Shown piece by piece: positions 9,417 to 20,689 of a stretch of 64,000 nucleotides of DNA; position 1 is the stretch's first letter; each line of letters starts with the position of its first letter. The stretch comes from Aspergillus flavus. Taxonomy: Eukaryota > Ascomycota > Eurotiomycetes > Eurotiales > Aspergillaceae. Position numbers and translations under genes: made by a program. Location of the stretch: the NCBI RefSeq assembly GCF_009017415.1, contig NC_092409.1, positions 5,332,001-5,396,000 on the forward strand, given 5' to 3'. The notes beneath the pieces are model-generated. The model was not told the DNA's origin. It ran no database searches and saw only the letters and a program-made list of their open reading frames with translations.

Positions 9417-11060
9417 TCACTCTAGTTCATGCCGTGGTTCTTGTGAGCCCACCATTTCTTGCGGCTGCACATCCTCTTTTGTGCCCAATTCTCTTGGATA
9501 CGCATCCGGCTTCTTTGACGCAGGTAATTCAGCAAATCCTCGAAAGACGGCCCTCCTTTCCTCCACGGCCACAGGCTGACGGCCGCGGCGTCGCAGCACC
9601 GCGACCCATACTCCTCCAGCAATGAGAAGAACTCCCGCCACTCCAACCCCAACTCCAATCCCAGCTTTTGCCCCTGTAGAAAGACCACTATTAGAGCTGG
9701 TGGAGCTATTCGAGCCGTATTCTGGTAAAGGACGCCAATATTTAGCCCAGCTCTCTTCCCAGGAGGTGTTCGATGCGGCAAGAGTGGCGTCCGCGACATT
9801 AATGGTTGTTATATCCGCCTCAGGAAGACCTGGGCCTGGCGCTTGGCCCAAGAACCATGTACCAGTGTTGTTCCCTTCGAACCAATTGACACCAACAAAT
9901 GCAGCCTGAAGAAAGGGCCGGCCGAGAACCGGGGTATCAGTTGAATGGAAACAGGGAAAATAAGTTGCGTTGCGGTCGACCAGTGGGTCTTGCAGCGTAA
10001 GCGTGAGCAGCCTCAGGGGAACCTTAACTGTAATCGTTTGATCGCTGAGACCATCTTTATTGAACACGAAGGATAGATATGTCGCGGAGGACGTGATATT
10101 CGCATATTTACTGTTGGTCGTGTCCCAGATGTATAGGCCCAAGCCACTGTTGAACGAGACGGGAAACGACGAAGTGATCGCGTCACAGGTGGCTTCGGGA
10201 AGATACATATAAGGCTTTGTAGGGTCAATCGTGACTGACTTGGGTAGCGCGGCGCCATTGCTTTGCATGAACAGCCCATTCTTGCTCGTAAAGCCGAACG
10301 GCGAGCCTCCTGTCGCAACACCCAGTCCGATATCCTTCAATACAATCTGCCATATACCACTAGAATAAGACGACAGGCTTACTGACTGTGAACTCACTTC
10401 AGCAAGGACTCGACTTTTATCAAATCCGCCCAGCACCAGAGATCCTGGAATAGCTGGCTCTACAGACCCGATGTGCAGTCCGTAAGAGTAAGATGGAATG
10501 CTGCTGTCTCCTCCGGAGGTGTATAGCCACGCTGCGATCGTGTTCAGACTTAGTCCTGAGGCCACATCTTTTAACTGCAGTCCACCCAAGGCCAAATTTC
10601 CAACCGGGACCGGATAACTCTTGCCATTGGGATAGGTCTGATATGTTTGATAAACAGTCTTGAAGCTGACATTTGGGATAACAGAGCCAACCTCGACCTG
10701 ATCACCAACGAAACCCTGTATACTTCCTCCTTGTACGCTCCAATAAGAGGTCTCCCATGCGCTTCGGTTCAAGGCCACCGCCGTGGTTGATTCACTCTGG
10801 TTGTACGTGCCGGCGCGTGCTGCGTAACATGTTGTCGAGAGGGTTGTGTTCGAGCAAATCGAGTCGGCGAAGATGGTGGTGGCCCCATTGGCGCCGGGAT
10901 AAAGATCGACTGATTGTTTATTGCTGCCCACTGCTATCCTCACGGCTTGCCATGGACCGTCTGGGCCGTATGCCTGTGATGACCAGTTCATCACTAGGGG
11001 ATTTGCCGCATGAGTAGCATCTTGGAGGACAAAAACAAGAAGACATAGAAGTCGCATCAT
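9417..11060 (-). CDS. Pepsin-like (A1) membrane protein lacking catalytic motifs
   Basis: A single exon encodes 547 residues. Residues 1-18 form a secretion signal (MMRLLCLLVFVLQDATHA). A two-lobed pepsin-like domain follows, to about residue 420. An Asn/Ser/Thr-rich stalk comes next, then a membrane helix near 463-487 (AGIGVGVGVAGVLLIAGGVW), an RRRGRQ stop-transfer stretch and a 55-residue cytoplasmic tail. Pepsin landmarks remain: LVLGGFDKSRV, GLHIGSVEPAIPGSLVLGGF, and TPVLGRPFLQAAFVGVNW. However, the first active-site position reads VDLYPGANG and the second reads SVTIDPTKPYMYLPE, so neither DTG nor DSG is present. It is therefore probably a non-proteolytic surface protein of the A1 superfamily. 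Many NxS/T sites (NTTLS, NQSES, NRSAW, NVSF, NATYF, NNTGT) fit passage through the secretory pathway. Confidence 0.8.
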   Translation of the reverse strand: MMRLLCLLVFVLQDATHAANPLVMNWSSQAYGPDGPWQAVRIAVGSNKQSVDLYPGANGATTIFADSICSNTTLSTTCYAARAGTYNQSESTTAVALNRSAWETSYWSVQGGSIQGFVGDQVEVGSVIPNVSFKTVYQTYQTYPNGKSYPVPVGNLALGGLQLKDVASGLSLNTIAAWLYTSGGDSSIPSYSYGLHIGSVEPAIPGSLVLGGFDKSRVLAEVSSQSVSLSSYSSGIWQIVLKDIGLGVATGGSPFGFTSKNGLFMQSNGAALPKSVTIDPTKPYMYLPEATCDAITSSFPVSFNSGLGLYIWDTTNSKYANITSSATYLSFVFNKDGLSDQTITVKVPLRLLTLTLQDPLVDRNATYFPCFHSTDTPVLGRPFLQAAFVGVNWFEGNNTGTWFLGQAPGPGLPEADITTINVADATLAASNTSWEESWAKYWRPLPEYGSNSSTSSNSGLSTGAKAGIGVGVGVAGVLLIAGGVWVAVLRRRGRQPVAVEERRAVFRGFAELPASKKPDAYPRELGTKEDVQPQEMVGSQEPRHELE

Positions 11061-11116
11061 ACTGTTAACATAATCGTAAATACTTAGCTGGCTCGAGTTT
11101 TAGAATGAAAAAAAAA

Positions 11117-11147
<31 letters not shown>

Positions 11148-12869
11148 GGCAATGGAGTAGATGATGGCGATCGCGGAAATGAGGGATAAACCTGGAGTGG
11201 AATGCTGGCGAGAACGTGAGAAATAATCCTCCGCACCCCTCGCCTTCAAAGTGAGACAGACACATCTCCGTATTTAATTTTCTGCAAGACTATCACGAAA
11301 AGCTAGTCTCCATATCCCTGCACAGTTTAAGCCATCTTAAGAAGAGTTATGCGAAGCCACAGGTGCAAGTATCCTCAATACGGTTAGATTAGTCGGCCGT
11401 CAGTCGTCTAGATCCTCAACAACAATGCATATAAGCTGACCATTCTATGGTTACATCGGGAGTCAGACTTACTAGTCTGCAAGGCTTATAAAATACCCTT
11501 CTGTATACGCTAGAGTGGACTGTGCTATGGATCTAAGGCACTTTGCACCACCCCAAAATTTACTGGTCTTGCCTACCGTTGTCGAGAGGCCAAGAGACAG
11601 TTTCAACTATATGTGCTTTTAGTATCTGGAGATTAGCGATGATATAGCAATTACCTCCAGGATTTCGAGTCAGACATACCTTGTTCTTTCTGCTACATTG
11701 ACTCAACTCCATGGTTTGGCCTCAATCCAAAATTTGGCAAGGGGCAGGTGTTATTAAACCTATTCTATCTAGTATCACAGATCAGGCTACTAAAGCATAG
11801 GGTCTTCTAATGTCACCTTTACGCGTCGGCCCAGACGTCCATCTGGCAAGAAAGCTTTCATTAGTGAAAATGGGCAATATATGAACAGCATTTCCGCTCG
11901 GAAAGGAGGTCGCGAGTGGTGATCGCTGTCCCGCCCGGTTAAACCAGAGAGACCGACTCCTACATTTTCTCATATCCCAAGCCTGGCTCGACTGGGCTCT
12001 CATATATCCTGGCCTTGCTGATCTAAAGGATGTCACCACGTCGTGTCTCTATTTTGGTTTGACCGGGAGAAGAACTGGTGGAGATAACCGTCATAAACAA
12101 CAAATGCTTACCGGCGGGGTCAATCTGCCAGCCGGCCCAATTAGGGCTCCCAGCCAACGTGTTATAGAAGGCCTTAAGGCAAACTACATGTACGTAGTTC
12201 CACCATATCCAGGAATTAGATCTGATCGGAGTCAATCATTGTGGGGCTTTCTGCCTAGTGAAATGGCGATCTTTTTCTGATGATCAGTTTGGAGTACATA
12301 AGGGTTGCAGTTCCAGATAATCCAGAACTCAGTGGCCCCGAGCTATTGAGTTAAAGCGTATCAATGTTCAGATTCATGACAGGTCTCTAATTATTGATCA
12401 GCTACGATTTTTAATAGCCTCTATACTAGGACTAATGGGGTTAATATTGGAGATTCTCATTATGAAGGAATCCTTTATAGCATTTTCCAATATACTTAGA
12501 GTAGACGTGTTGGTTGTTTTTCTACTTATACCCATCCATATCCTTAAGCTGACAAAAATCCGGAGACCGGGAATTGCACGCTGAGTAGAATAGGGGTAGA
12601 AGGACGAACCAACATAATAAACCACCAACAGGAGCCTACTACTGCAGGTCATAACTTGATACCAGTATTCCACCACCAATGCGTGGATTATGTGTTCTAC
12701 TCCTCGAGAACAGCGTTCGGTGCTTCTTCCACGTCTACGGGAAAGTAAAAGCCCCGATTCAACCCAGCCCAGTAAGACCCATCCAAACCCAACGCGAGAC
12801 CCTGTCTTATTATAGATCTAGGGACGGAGATACACAAGGTATATATTACATCTGATATAAAAATCAAAA
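11061..12869. other. Spacer upstream of the pepsin-like gene
   Basis: A run of 26 A lies at 11108-11133, just upstream of the pepsin-like gene. The rest holds only short unconvincing open frames. The last part is AT rich. Confidence 0.35.
11108..11133. repeat. Poly-A/T homopolymer
   Basis: This is 26 consecutive A on the + strand, 48 bases upstream of the minus-strand pepsin-like start. It is a poly-T in the sense direction and could act as a poly(dA:dT) promoter element. Confidence 0.8.
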
Positions 12870-12870
12870 A
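12860..12870 (-). terminator. RNA polymerase III terminator of the 5S gene
   Basis: On the minus strand, TTTTT follows directly on the 3' end of the 5S rRNA and a second T run follows after GA. This is the expected pol III stop signal. Confidence 0.75.
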
Positions 12871-12988
12871 CATACAACAGGAGGGATTCGCTGGTGGTCA
12901 CCCACCCAACTACTAACCTCCCGGCGTGTGGCTTAAGTACGGCTGAGCGGACGGGAAGCCCTGTTCTCCACACCCTATGGTCGTATGT
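12870..12988 (-). rRNA. 5S ribosomal RNA
   Basis: Read on the minus strand, the sequence begins ACATACGACCATAGGGTGTG and runs through CTTCCCGTCCGCTCAGCCGT and GGGAGGTTAGTAGTTGGGTG. It ends ATCCCTCCTGTTGTATGT, which is the standard filamentous-fungal 5S sequence of about 119 nt. The termini pair (ACATACGAC with a GTTGTATGT-type 3' end). The internal control region typical of 5S genes is intact and a T run follows the 3' end. In these fungi 5S genes are dispersed rather than part of the rDNA repeat, so a lone copy is expected. It is probably functional. Confidence 0.95.
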
Positions 12989-13948
12989 ACCAGTTCTTTC
13001 GTTGTAGAAAATTATATAGTGTAGAGCCCTGAGGTGATTGTATCATTGTCAACAGGCTATTATTAGCACCTTGAAGTTCAAACAACGGCGTCCTTAGCTG
13101 CAAAACACAGCCATAAAATGAAGGCGGCGCAAAATATTGCGGACCATCTGCGTGGATATGTATCGGAGCATAGAGATCAGGGCATCTAAGCTTTGTGAGA
13201 GAAAGATGACATCGTGGATAGATGGCTGGTTGTTGTATTCAGCATCTAGTTATTGAATGAGACGAAATGGTGGTGGTTGTGGTAAATTATACCGCTTGGC
13301 AACTTATCTCCTTGTGTGCGAAACTTCACGCTACATTTTACGATGTCCTAAACTGCAGATTTTTAAATATCTTCCTATGGCAATAATATTTTTGTATAAT
13401 TCAATTTAAATGTCAATATTTAAGGCTAAAACTCTATGTGTGGGGACATTTTCATCTCAAGTTATTGTCTCTCTCTATATTCTTAAAGTTCAAGGGACTA
13501 TAGTATTTTTAACTCTACGGAGTACATTCATTTCAATTATATCTACCATCTAACTTTCAGTAACTACTACAGCTTACTGTATTATTCACATTGATCGTTA
13601 CTCTAACTTATTGAATCAAACAGGTTATATGATCTTACTGTGATGTTCATATTTTCAAAATATCGACCCTTGGTACACTAGTGCTACCATGTAGCTTTAG
13701 TCTATAGCTACGCAAGACTAATCCTCTAATCGCATAGACAGAAGGAAATTGCTAGGCCCCAACGCTATTCCCTAGGGGCTTTGTACCATATAAATAATCT
13801 AAGAACTCCACAGAGCTTACCCCAGCAATTTATTATCCTTGAAACCCCCTTCATCTCTTTAGGATTAATTCATCACTAGGACACTAATAGCCGAACAGTG
13901 CAGAACTACTACCTGCTTTACCTGTCGTGCCCGTTGGCTGTTTTTTGA
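12989..13948. other. AT-rich spacer before the nuclease-like gene
   Basis: Strongly AT-rich from about 13300 to 13700, with no open frames of note. TACGGAGTAC occurs at 13516-13525. The last 150 bases form the leader of the gene at 13949. Confidence 0.4.
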
Positions 13949-16114
13949 ATGAACCAATTGATCATGTCAAACACCGTACCAAACCGTGACATCCAGACCA
14001 GACCCACCCTTCGCCTAAGAGGCAAGGGTGCAAATGAGCTGAAAGAACCCCGGATTTCAGAGCATCCGCGGGATGGACCGTGGATGCCAGATCCAAGTGG
14101 GTTGGAAAACGAGTTAGCGGTCCAGCCACCCGACACAAAGCCTGCAACAGGAGTCACCATGGACGAATACAGAGCTTCGTTCAAAGTGGACCGACAAGAG
14201 GCAAGCAAAAAAATGAGGGAGCTCAAAGCAGAGAACAGGCTTGATGAGGTCGAGCTTCAGTGGGCCGTTATAATGTGGAATTCAGTCGATATGATGCGTA
14301 CGGATGGTTGGTCTGAGGATGAGATCGAATCAGCCCTGGAAAGATACTATGCTGGTCCTCAATAGTATGTTGCCGCCCCCTTACCACGTATCCTATTCAA
14401 TTTAGTATCATGCGGACTCCTGAGCTTTCTGGCAATGCTGACCCTGCAAAGCTATCTCACGCCCAACAATATTGCAAGCCCCAGGATGATTGAAAGGTAC
14501 GGTGCCGATTGGGGCTTGAATGCCCGGGGTGTCTACTACCGCCACAGGTATTCCCAAGGGTGGGTTACGGCTGGTCATGATCTCTGGCTACCATCGCTTG
14601 ATGGTATTGATTGGAATGGTCCCGGCGAGTCCAGTCGCCGCTCGAGAGCAAAAGCTTTTCTTAAGTGTATTCTCAACAATGAACGATGGAGGAAGAGCGA
14701 ATATGCGTGGGAAGCTGACGCCTGGACGCATGTTTTCGGTCAAATGAGAGACGACCCAGTTTTGGCCGTGTGAGTTCCGCCGTCCTCTGTACTTCAACCC
14801 TGACTGGATTTAACAGATTGAGTGAGTCCAGCGATAAACACGAATACAACACCATTAAGTTGAAGAGAGATCCCGTGTCTTGTCTATTGGTGGGTGAGCC
14901 TAAGTTTATCAAGAGGATTCCGGATGCAACTTTCGGCCTTGCAACCTTCAAACCGAAAGACTACCAGAACCCTCTAGCAGAATGGAATTTAGACCATGAC
15001 CGCCTTGAAGCACTCCTACTTCATCGACATTGCGGCCTTATCTCTGACCCACGCTGGGGTGATGCGGATCTTGCATTCCCTTTCGCGGTCTATGAAGCTA
15101 AAGGATGGAGCGGGGATGCTCGAGAAGCACGCCGACAGGGATGCTCAGCAGGGGCAGTGTATCTTGACATGTTAGATAATCTTGCATGCCAGCCCGGAAA
15201 GGCTGGCAAAGGGAAAAGAGCGTATCAATCGGCAGAAGCCCGCAGCAACAATCAAGTATTTGTCTTTACCTCCTTTGGGGCCCACTGGCATATCCTGGTT
15301 GGGTATAAAAGACCGCGACTTGAAAGGGAGTGTGCCGGACATGAAGGATTCAGTGAATCTGTCTACGTAAGTTTGGTCCAGTAAATAACTTCATTGACGA
15401 GATAACCTGATCTTTCAACCAAAGATCTTCCAGAGAATCTGGAGCGGCCGTGTCGTGACTCAACGAAAAGCTTGGGAGCTCTTATCGTTGGTTGATCAGA
15501 TACATCTCTGGGGAGTTACTGATTTCAGAAACTCCATTATTAACCGCTTGAATGATTGGCATGAGTTCGGTAGGAGATGTTACGCCAATGATGTTAAGTT
15601 TATGTTTAGAAAGGTCGGCGCAGACAGATTCACACGTGATGGAAAAGAATATCGGCCCATACCGGGGGTTTGCCTACAACTTGCAGACTGGGCTAAGCAT
15701 CTCTCAGAAGAAGCTCGCGACAAGCTACGGGAAAGAGTAATCTCCTACTTCCACCAAGCCTGCCCAAGAGACCTCCCGGATTTGACAGATAATTGGCCCG
15801 CAGCTATAACCTGCCTTCTGGACGACTGCGGCCCCGTGGGCACTCCAGGATACCCTATTCAATGTAAGGAAGAGATGGCGGCGCACTATCGCGAGGTCCA
15901 CGGAAAAGATGATGATGTGATAGCCGATCTTAAACGCCTTTGGGATGAACCGGAAGAGATTGACAACGATAATAACCCCGTGCAGGTTAGAAAGAGGGAG
16001 AGATTAGAGAGCGGAGAACCTGAATCATGCGCAAAACGGTATAAAGGTTCAACTCCCACTGATGTTGGGAATAAGCAGGTGGACGAACTTATTGATCTTA
16101 CTAAAGAACATTGA
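13949..16114 (+). CDS. PD-(D/E)XK nuclease-like fungal protein
   Basis: Four exons (13949-14364, 14425-14769, 14817-15366, 15425-16114) encode 666 residues. The introns are 60, 47 and 58 nt with GT..AG ends, and all phases fit. No named family is recognised with certainty. The central region reads GDADLAFPFAVYEAKGW, placing D338 eight residues before E347-A-K349. That is the D...ExK signature of the PD-(D/E)XK nuclease superfamily, and it is followed by a helix (DAREARRQGCSAGAVYLDML) and NNQVFVFTSFGAHWHILVGY, like a core strand. The C terminus has a possible C2H2-like element (CLLDDC...HYREVH), a basic patch (VRKRER) and ELIDLT at 658-663, a classic SUMO-interacting motif. The N terminus is disordered. 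A nuclear role is inferred. Neighbours are a 5S gene and gene-poor DNA, suggesting an accessory gene. Confidence 0.65.
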
Positions 16115-17494
16115 GCACAATATGACTGTGAGAGATATTGCTTATTGTGTCACGCACTAACTTCATGAAGGTAAAGTGCTGCAGGCATATACTATGAGCC
16201 ATGCTCGATTCATGAGCAGGCTAGTTGCGCCGTGGTACATATTCATGGTATCACTCTGTCTCCGTCAAAAGACTCATTCTGTGGTTGTACTATTCTGAAG
16301 TGATCAGTTTGGACAGAGAAGGGGACTGAGACAGCTTGTGGACCAGAGCTCATAAGCTTCGCTAGATCAGTTAAAGCAGTTATTACATCAGCTCACGAGG
16401 TGTTTTTGTTATTTTGCGGGGCGTTCTTGTATGGTATCAAGCTCTAAGCTTGAATCAGAAACAAAAACCGACTAGAAAGAAGAGAAATAAATAGCGAATT
16501 ATAGAAGCAAAAGTGAAGGCAGGGAGGAGAGGAAGGGGTAAAACTGCTGGTTAACCATGGTGTTTTAGGCCTATTGTATTTCGACAGGTTAGTACACACA
16601 TGAATGTCTATATGCGACATAATACACTTATACTAAGAACAAAATCGAGTCATGGTCTTGATGTCTTGCTCAGTTAAATCTCGAACCCCCCAAAAACGGT
16701 TGTGTCTGTCAAGTGACTTATTCTCTTGGTTGGCGTGGGAACCATCATAGGTCCACTCCATGCTTCCAGTTGGTTTCTTTGTAGAAGCAAAGGATTCCTT
16801 TGTTGTCTGGAGGAAGAAATTCTCGAAATAGCTAGTGATGATCAGGGCTTCAAGACACCGTTATTATGTGAATCAGATCATCTTCCTCTTATTCTAGAAT
16901 ATCAGTTACCTGATATTCTGTATTGTTTTGTTGCACTCACGTGGAGCCCATCCCAAGCATCCATAATGGGAAATTCGGAGTGGACTCGCAGAAAAAAAGG
17001 TATTTACTAGTAAAAGCACTATTTAATACTCCGTCTCACCCAAACCCAACCTACTCTTCACCCAGGTAACCCGCTCGTTAGTATCATACTTAGTTGAAAG
17101 GGGACATTTATATTGTATTTTAACACCCTGTCGATTCCCTCACCGTCAATGGGGGCTATCTGGAGAGCGTCTGCCAGGAACAGGGTTGCTAATGGCCGCA
17201 TGTTCGGCAAGGTTCTAAATATACGATCAACTCAGCCAGCATATCGGGTCTGCGATCTGCGTTCATGAACCTCCAAGCCTCAGTTCTGTGTTCGAATGCG
17301 CCTCATTGATCACCCTCGGTTTTTTCTGTAGGAGAATTAACGACACAGCCGCGCTACGCTAGGATCAGATGATTGGCGGCCAAACTATTCCTTAGGCAGT
17401 AAGGATTGGGTGCTTTTTTATTTTGGTCCAAGATGAAATGGGTTCGGCACGTTTCAGCTCGTAACTATTCTTCGTTCTAGTTAATATTTCACCA

Positions 17495-17515
17495 CCCCCC
17501 CCCCCCCCCCCCCCC
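17495..17515. repeat. Poly-C homopolymer
   Basis: About 21 consecutive C lie in the gene-poor spacer. Exact length may be affected by sequencing of homopolymers. Confidence 0.75.
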
Positions 17516-20500
17516 AACAAGGGGGCGTAGGTCGGTAACTCACTATTACGGTGGGTGTCCAGATTAGGTAGTTGGGTGTCGTATGTTGGCAGGTTTGGGA
17601 TAAGTTAGAAATGGGGGTTTTTGTTGTATGATTGTAATAATCTCATCGTTTTTTTTTTTTTCCGAAGAAGAATAATTTCTTATCATTATTATTCTTATTA
17701 TTATATTCCTTAGTAAAAGTGATGCCAGATGTGCTGGCAGTTGAGCTCCATCTGCTGCATATTGAAGGTACGATACATACAGTACATACATACAGAGATA
17801 CAGCATACATACACACTGTACATGATTACTGACTCGGTCGGGTATTTGTAACTCCCCTCCAATACGGAGTACAAAATCAATACGGCCGGATCCCCTCGCA
17901 TCGAGAGAAGACCCACCAATGATCAATCCACCCAACAGCCAGCCATCAAAGAGTCAAGCCGAGTGCATAGGTTTCCAAATGGTAGATAATGCCTATTACA
18001 GTCCAGACAATGATTCATGGAGCATTCCAATTGCTGAGTGACAACCAGCAAGTTGCACAGGGTTGCGTCCTGTGGAGTGACAAGGTGTAACAACCCCCCG
18101 TGATTGATAGCCCGGAAGTGGCCTGTGGCATCCATGCCGTCCATGTTCCGACCCTGAATATAGATTGTAATTGAGACCGAGGGGGGGGAGGCCTAAACCC
18201 AACTTCCTACTCCGGTATCCATCTAATGATCTATCCAGGCGAACTCCCTTTTTTCTACGTCACTATCGAGGGTTTACGTGGTGTACTTTGAACTTGCGCG
18301 CGACCATGAATAGCCGGCCACCTGGTTGCTGAGTAGTTCAGAGGGGGGTGTAACTGTGCTACTAGGGGACGGCTAAGACGAAGCTACTGCAGTCATGCAG
18401 AGCCCGTTTCCTATAATAATCATAACACGGGGAGGCTGATTCACGGGTCAGTGGCAAATTGTAGGTACCTTTCGGTAACAAAAGAACCCTGCTGTCTCAA
18501 GAATTGTGATATATATCCCCACGACTTGAAATTAGGACTTTCCTGTTCTAATTTGTTCGCTGCGCGAAATCTGATAGAGGCGAAATATAACATCCCCAGA
18601 ACACGTGGATGGCTGGTATCAACTAACACGGACTGAGGCTTTTCCAAACCACTGAGGTCGGATCAGGCATGAGAGCTGACTGGAGGAGTCATGTTTGAGC
18701 GTAGAACCTGGATTGCGCCGTTCACCGAGGCAGTCGCCTTCCAGCACATGGTCATAGTGCCCAAGGTTCGCCTCCCTGAATCATTTCAAGTGGTACTTCG
18801 TACATACGGTACATACCTTGGGGGATAATGATATTGCAAGTACAGATGTCACCCCTCAAGGTTTCCCCGTCACTTCGAATAACTATCAATTTTCTGGTTT
18901 CTCCTCACAGCTTATTCGGTGTTTACCATATACTAGTCGGTGTTAGTGTCCATTCCTCCCCACCTCTACTTACCCTACAGGTTTTCTCGGTCCCTGCTTA
19001 ATGGGTTGTTAATTGACCGGAAACCTAAAACACCCAATAACAGGGAGTTAAAACACACCTTGCGATGCCGAGATGAATTGATGTATAGAATTCGAGTCGG
19101 TGATCGTAATAATAACTAAATGAAATTTGAATTGTAAGATTGAATCTACATTTAGTTACTGCGCTCGTCCGTAAATCACGGAGAGGAGAAAGGACCTTCA
19201 TGGCCAACGGTGGACAAGAATAGCTATTAACTCAAACTATCCGTCTGGATATCCCTTCATTACTCGTCCGGAATGATTGTAAGGGGGCAGGGCCATAAAT
19301 GAACCAATAATTCCAAAGGGAAAACTTTAGCAACCTTAGAATTACCCTTTGAAAGCCTGAAGAGAGTTTCGATTCTTCCTGAATTTTAAACCTTAGTAAT
19401 AATCACAGGAGAGCTTGCTGTCCAATGGTTCATTGAGAGAGTGTGATCAGCCATTGATTTGTTTCGGTTAGATCCCAGCCGACTGTAACCTGTGACGGGG
19501 ATCCTTGGCCCCATCGTCATTCATTTCTTGATAGGTACGGATACTCACTGTCGACTCCTTCAGAACAGATGCATGGAGATCGTAGTAAATGGCGCAAAAG
19601 CATTGTTTTAATTTCCTAAATTAACGAAGAGTGATCTGTAAGAAATCAGAGAAAAAGAAAAGAAAAAAGTATGGGAGAAACAAAAGAGTAAGTGGTGGCT
19701 GTCTGAACCTCCGAAAGAAGTCATTCCCGAAGCTCCTCTGCATCCCAACAGATACAGAGTTTTTGATGCACGAGAGCAAGGCAAGCTGTTATGCAAGTCC
19801 ATCATCTTGCATTCACCTTTTCTTTCTGGCGGTGGGGGGTGCGCACGCGCGGGTATGGCAGAGGAAGGCAGAAAATAGAGAGGTCGAGGTTGGTCACTCT
19901 TGACGGATGATCTGCCGTGCTGAACCAGTGTTTCCCTGATGTTGATCCTGTGACGATGATGGCGTTCACTGTCGAGAAGAAAAGGAATACTACATTATAG
20001 TCTTCCATTCCAAGTATCCTAAAAAGCAAGGCACATTCGCATTATGCTACTTTGAATCTTAGTCCATTTTTTTGGTTCGCCTTTCTTTTCCAGAATTATT
20101 GTCGCAGCAATCCATCACTGTGCCTTTCTCTATCGGGTTTTTCCCCCAGGTACCAGGTATGTACTTACTGTAATGCTTACTACGCCGTACACCGTGACGG
20201 CTCCGGCTCCCGATCCATTGATGGATTATTAAGTTCTTCAGGTATTTTTTAATTTTTTTTTTTTGGCCCGTCCAGTTTCTTTTCTTGTCACTCTCCCTCC
20301 ACGCGCACAATGCTTTAACAATTTCTTGGATTTTTGGGTGCTTTTCTCATCTCTTAGTATTCTCTATGTTCCGACACTCCTTTTATGCTATTTGACCTGT
20401 ATCAAGAGACAAAGGAGGAGTTCCGGACTAGACTGTTGGGTTGGACCCAGTTTTCTTGTCAGTCGTGGTGGGGGCGTCGGTGGCAGAGGCATGGCCATGG

Positions 20501-20666
20501 CGTAAGATAGCGTTGTCGAACAAGCTGTTCCGGTTCCGTACCACTCGCAGCGACGGGGTCGTACAGCGTACGGTATCGGGGCTGTCACAGACTCAGCCTA
20601 GAAGGACTCACTGGCTCTGGGCTCTCTCAGCTTTTCGTCGGGTATGGGGTAGAGACAAAGAAAAAC

Positions 20667-20689
20667 AAAAAAAAAAAAAAAAAAAAAAA
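20667..20689. repeat. Poly-A homopolymer
   Basis: This is about 23 consecutive A in the gene-poor spacer before ELL. Confidence 0.75.

Noticed and set aside
16640..16700. B-box-like GGTTCGAGATT on the minus strand
   Set aside because: No matching A box, T-stem or acceptor stem was found.
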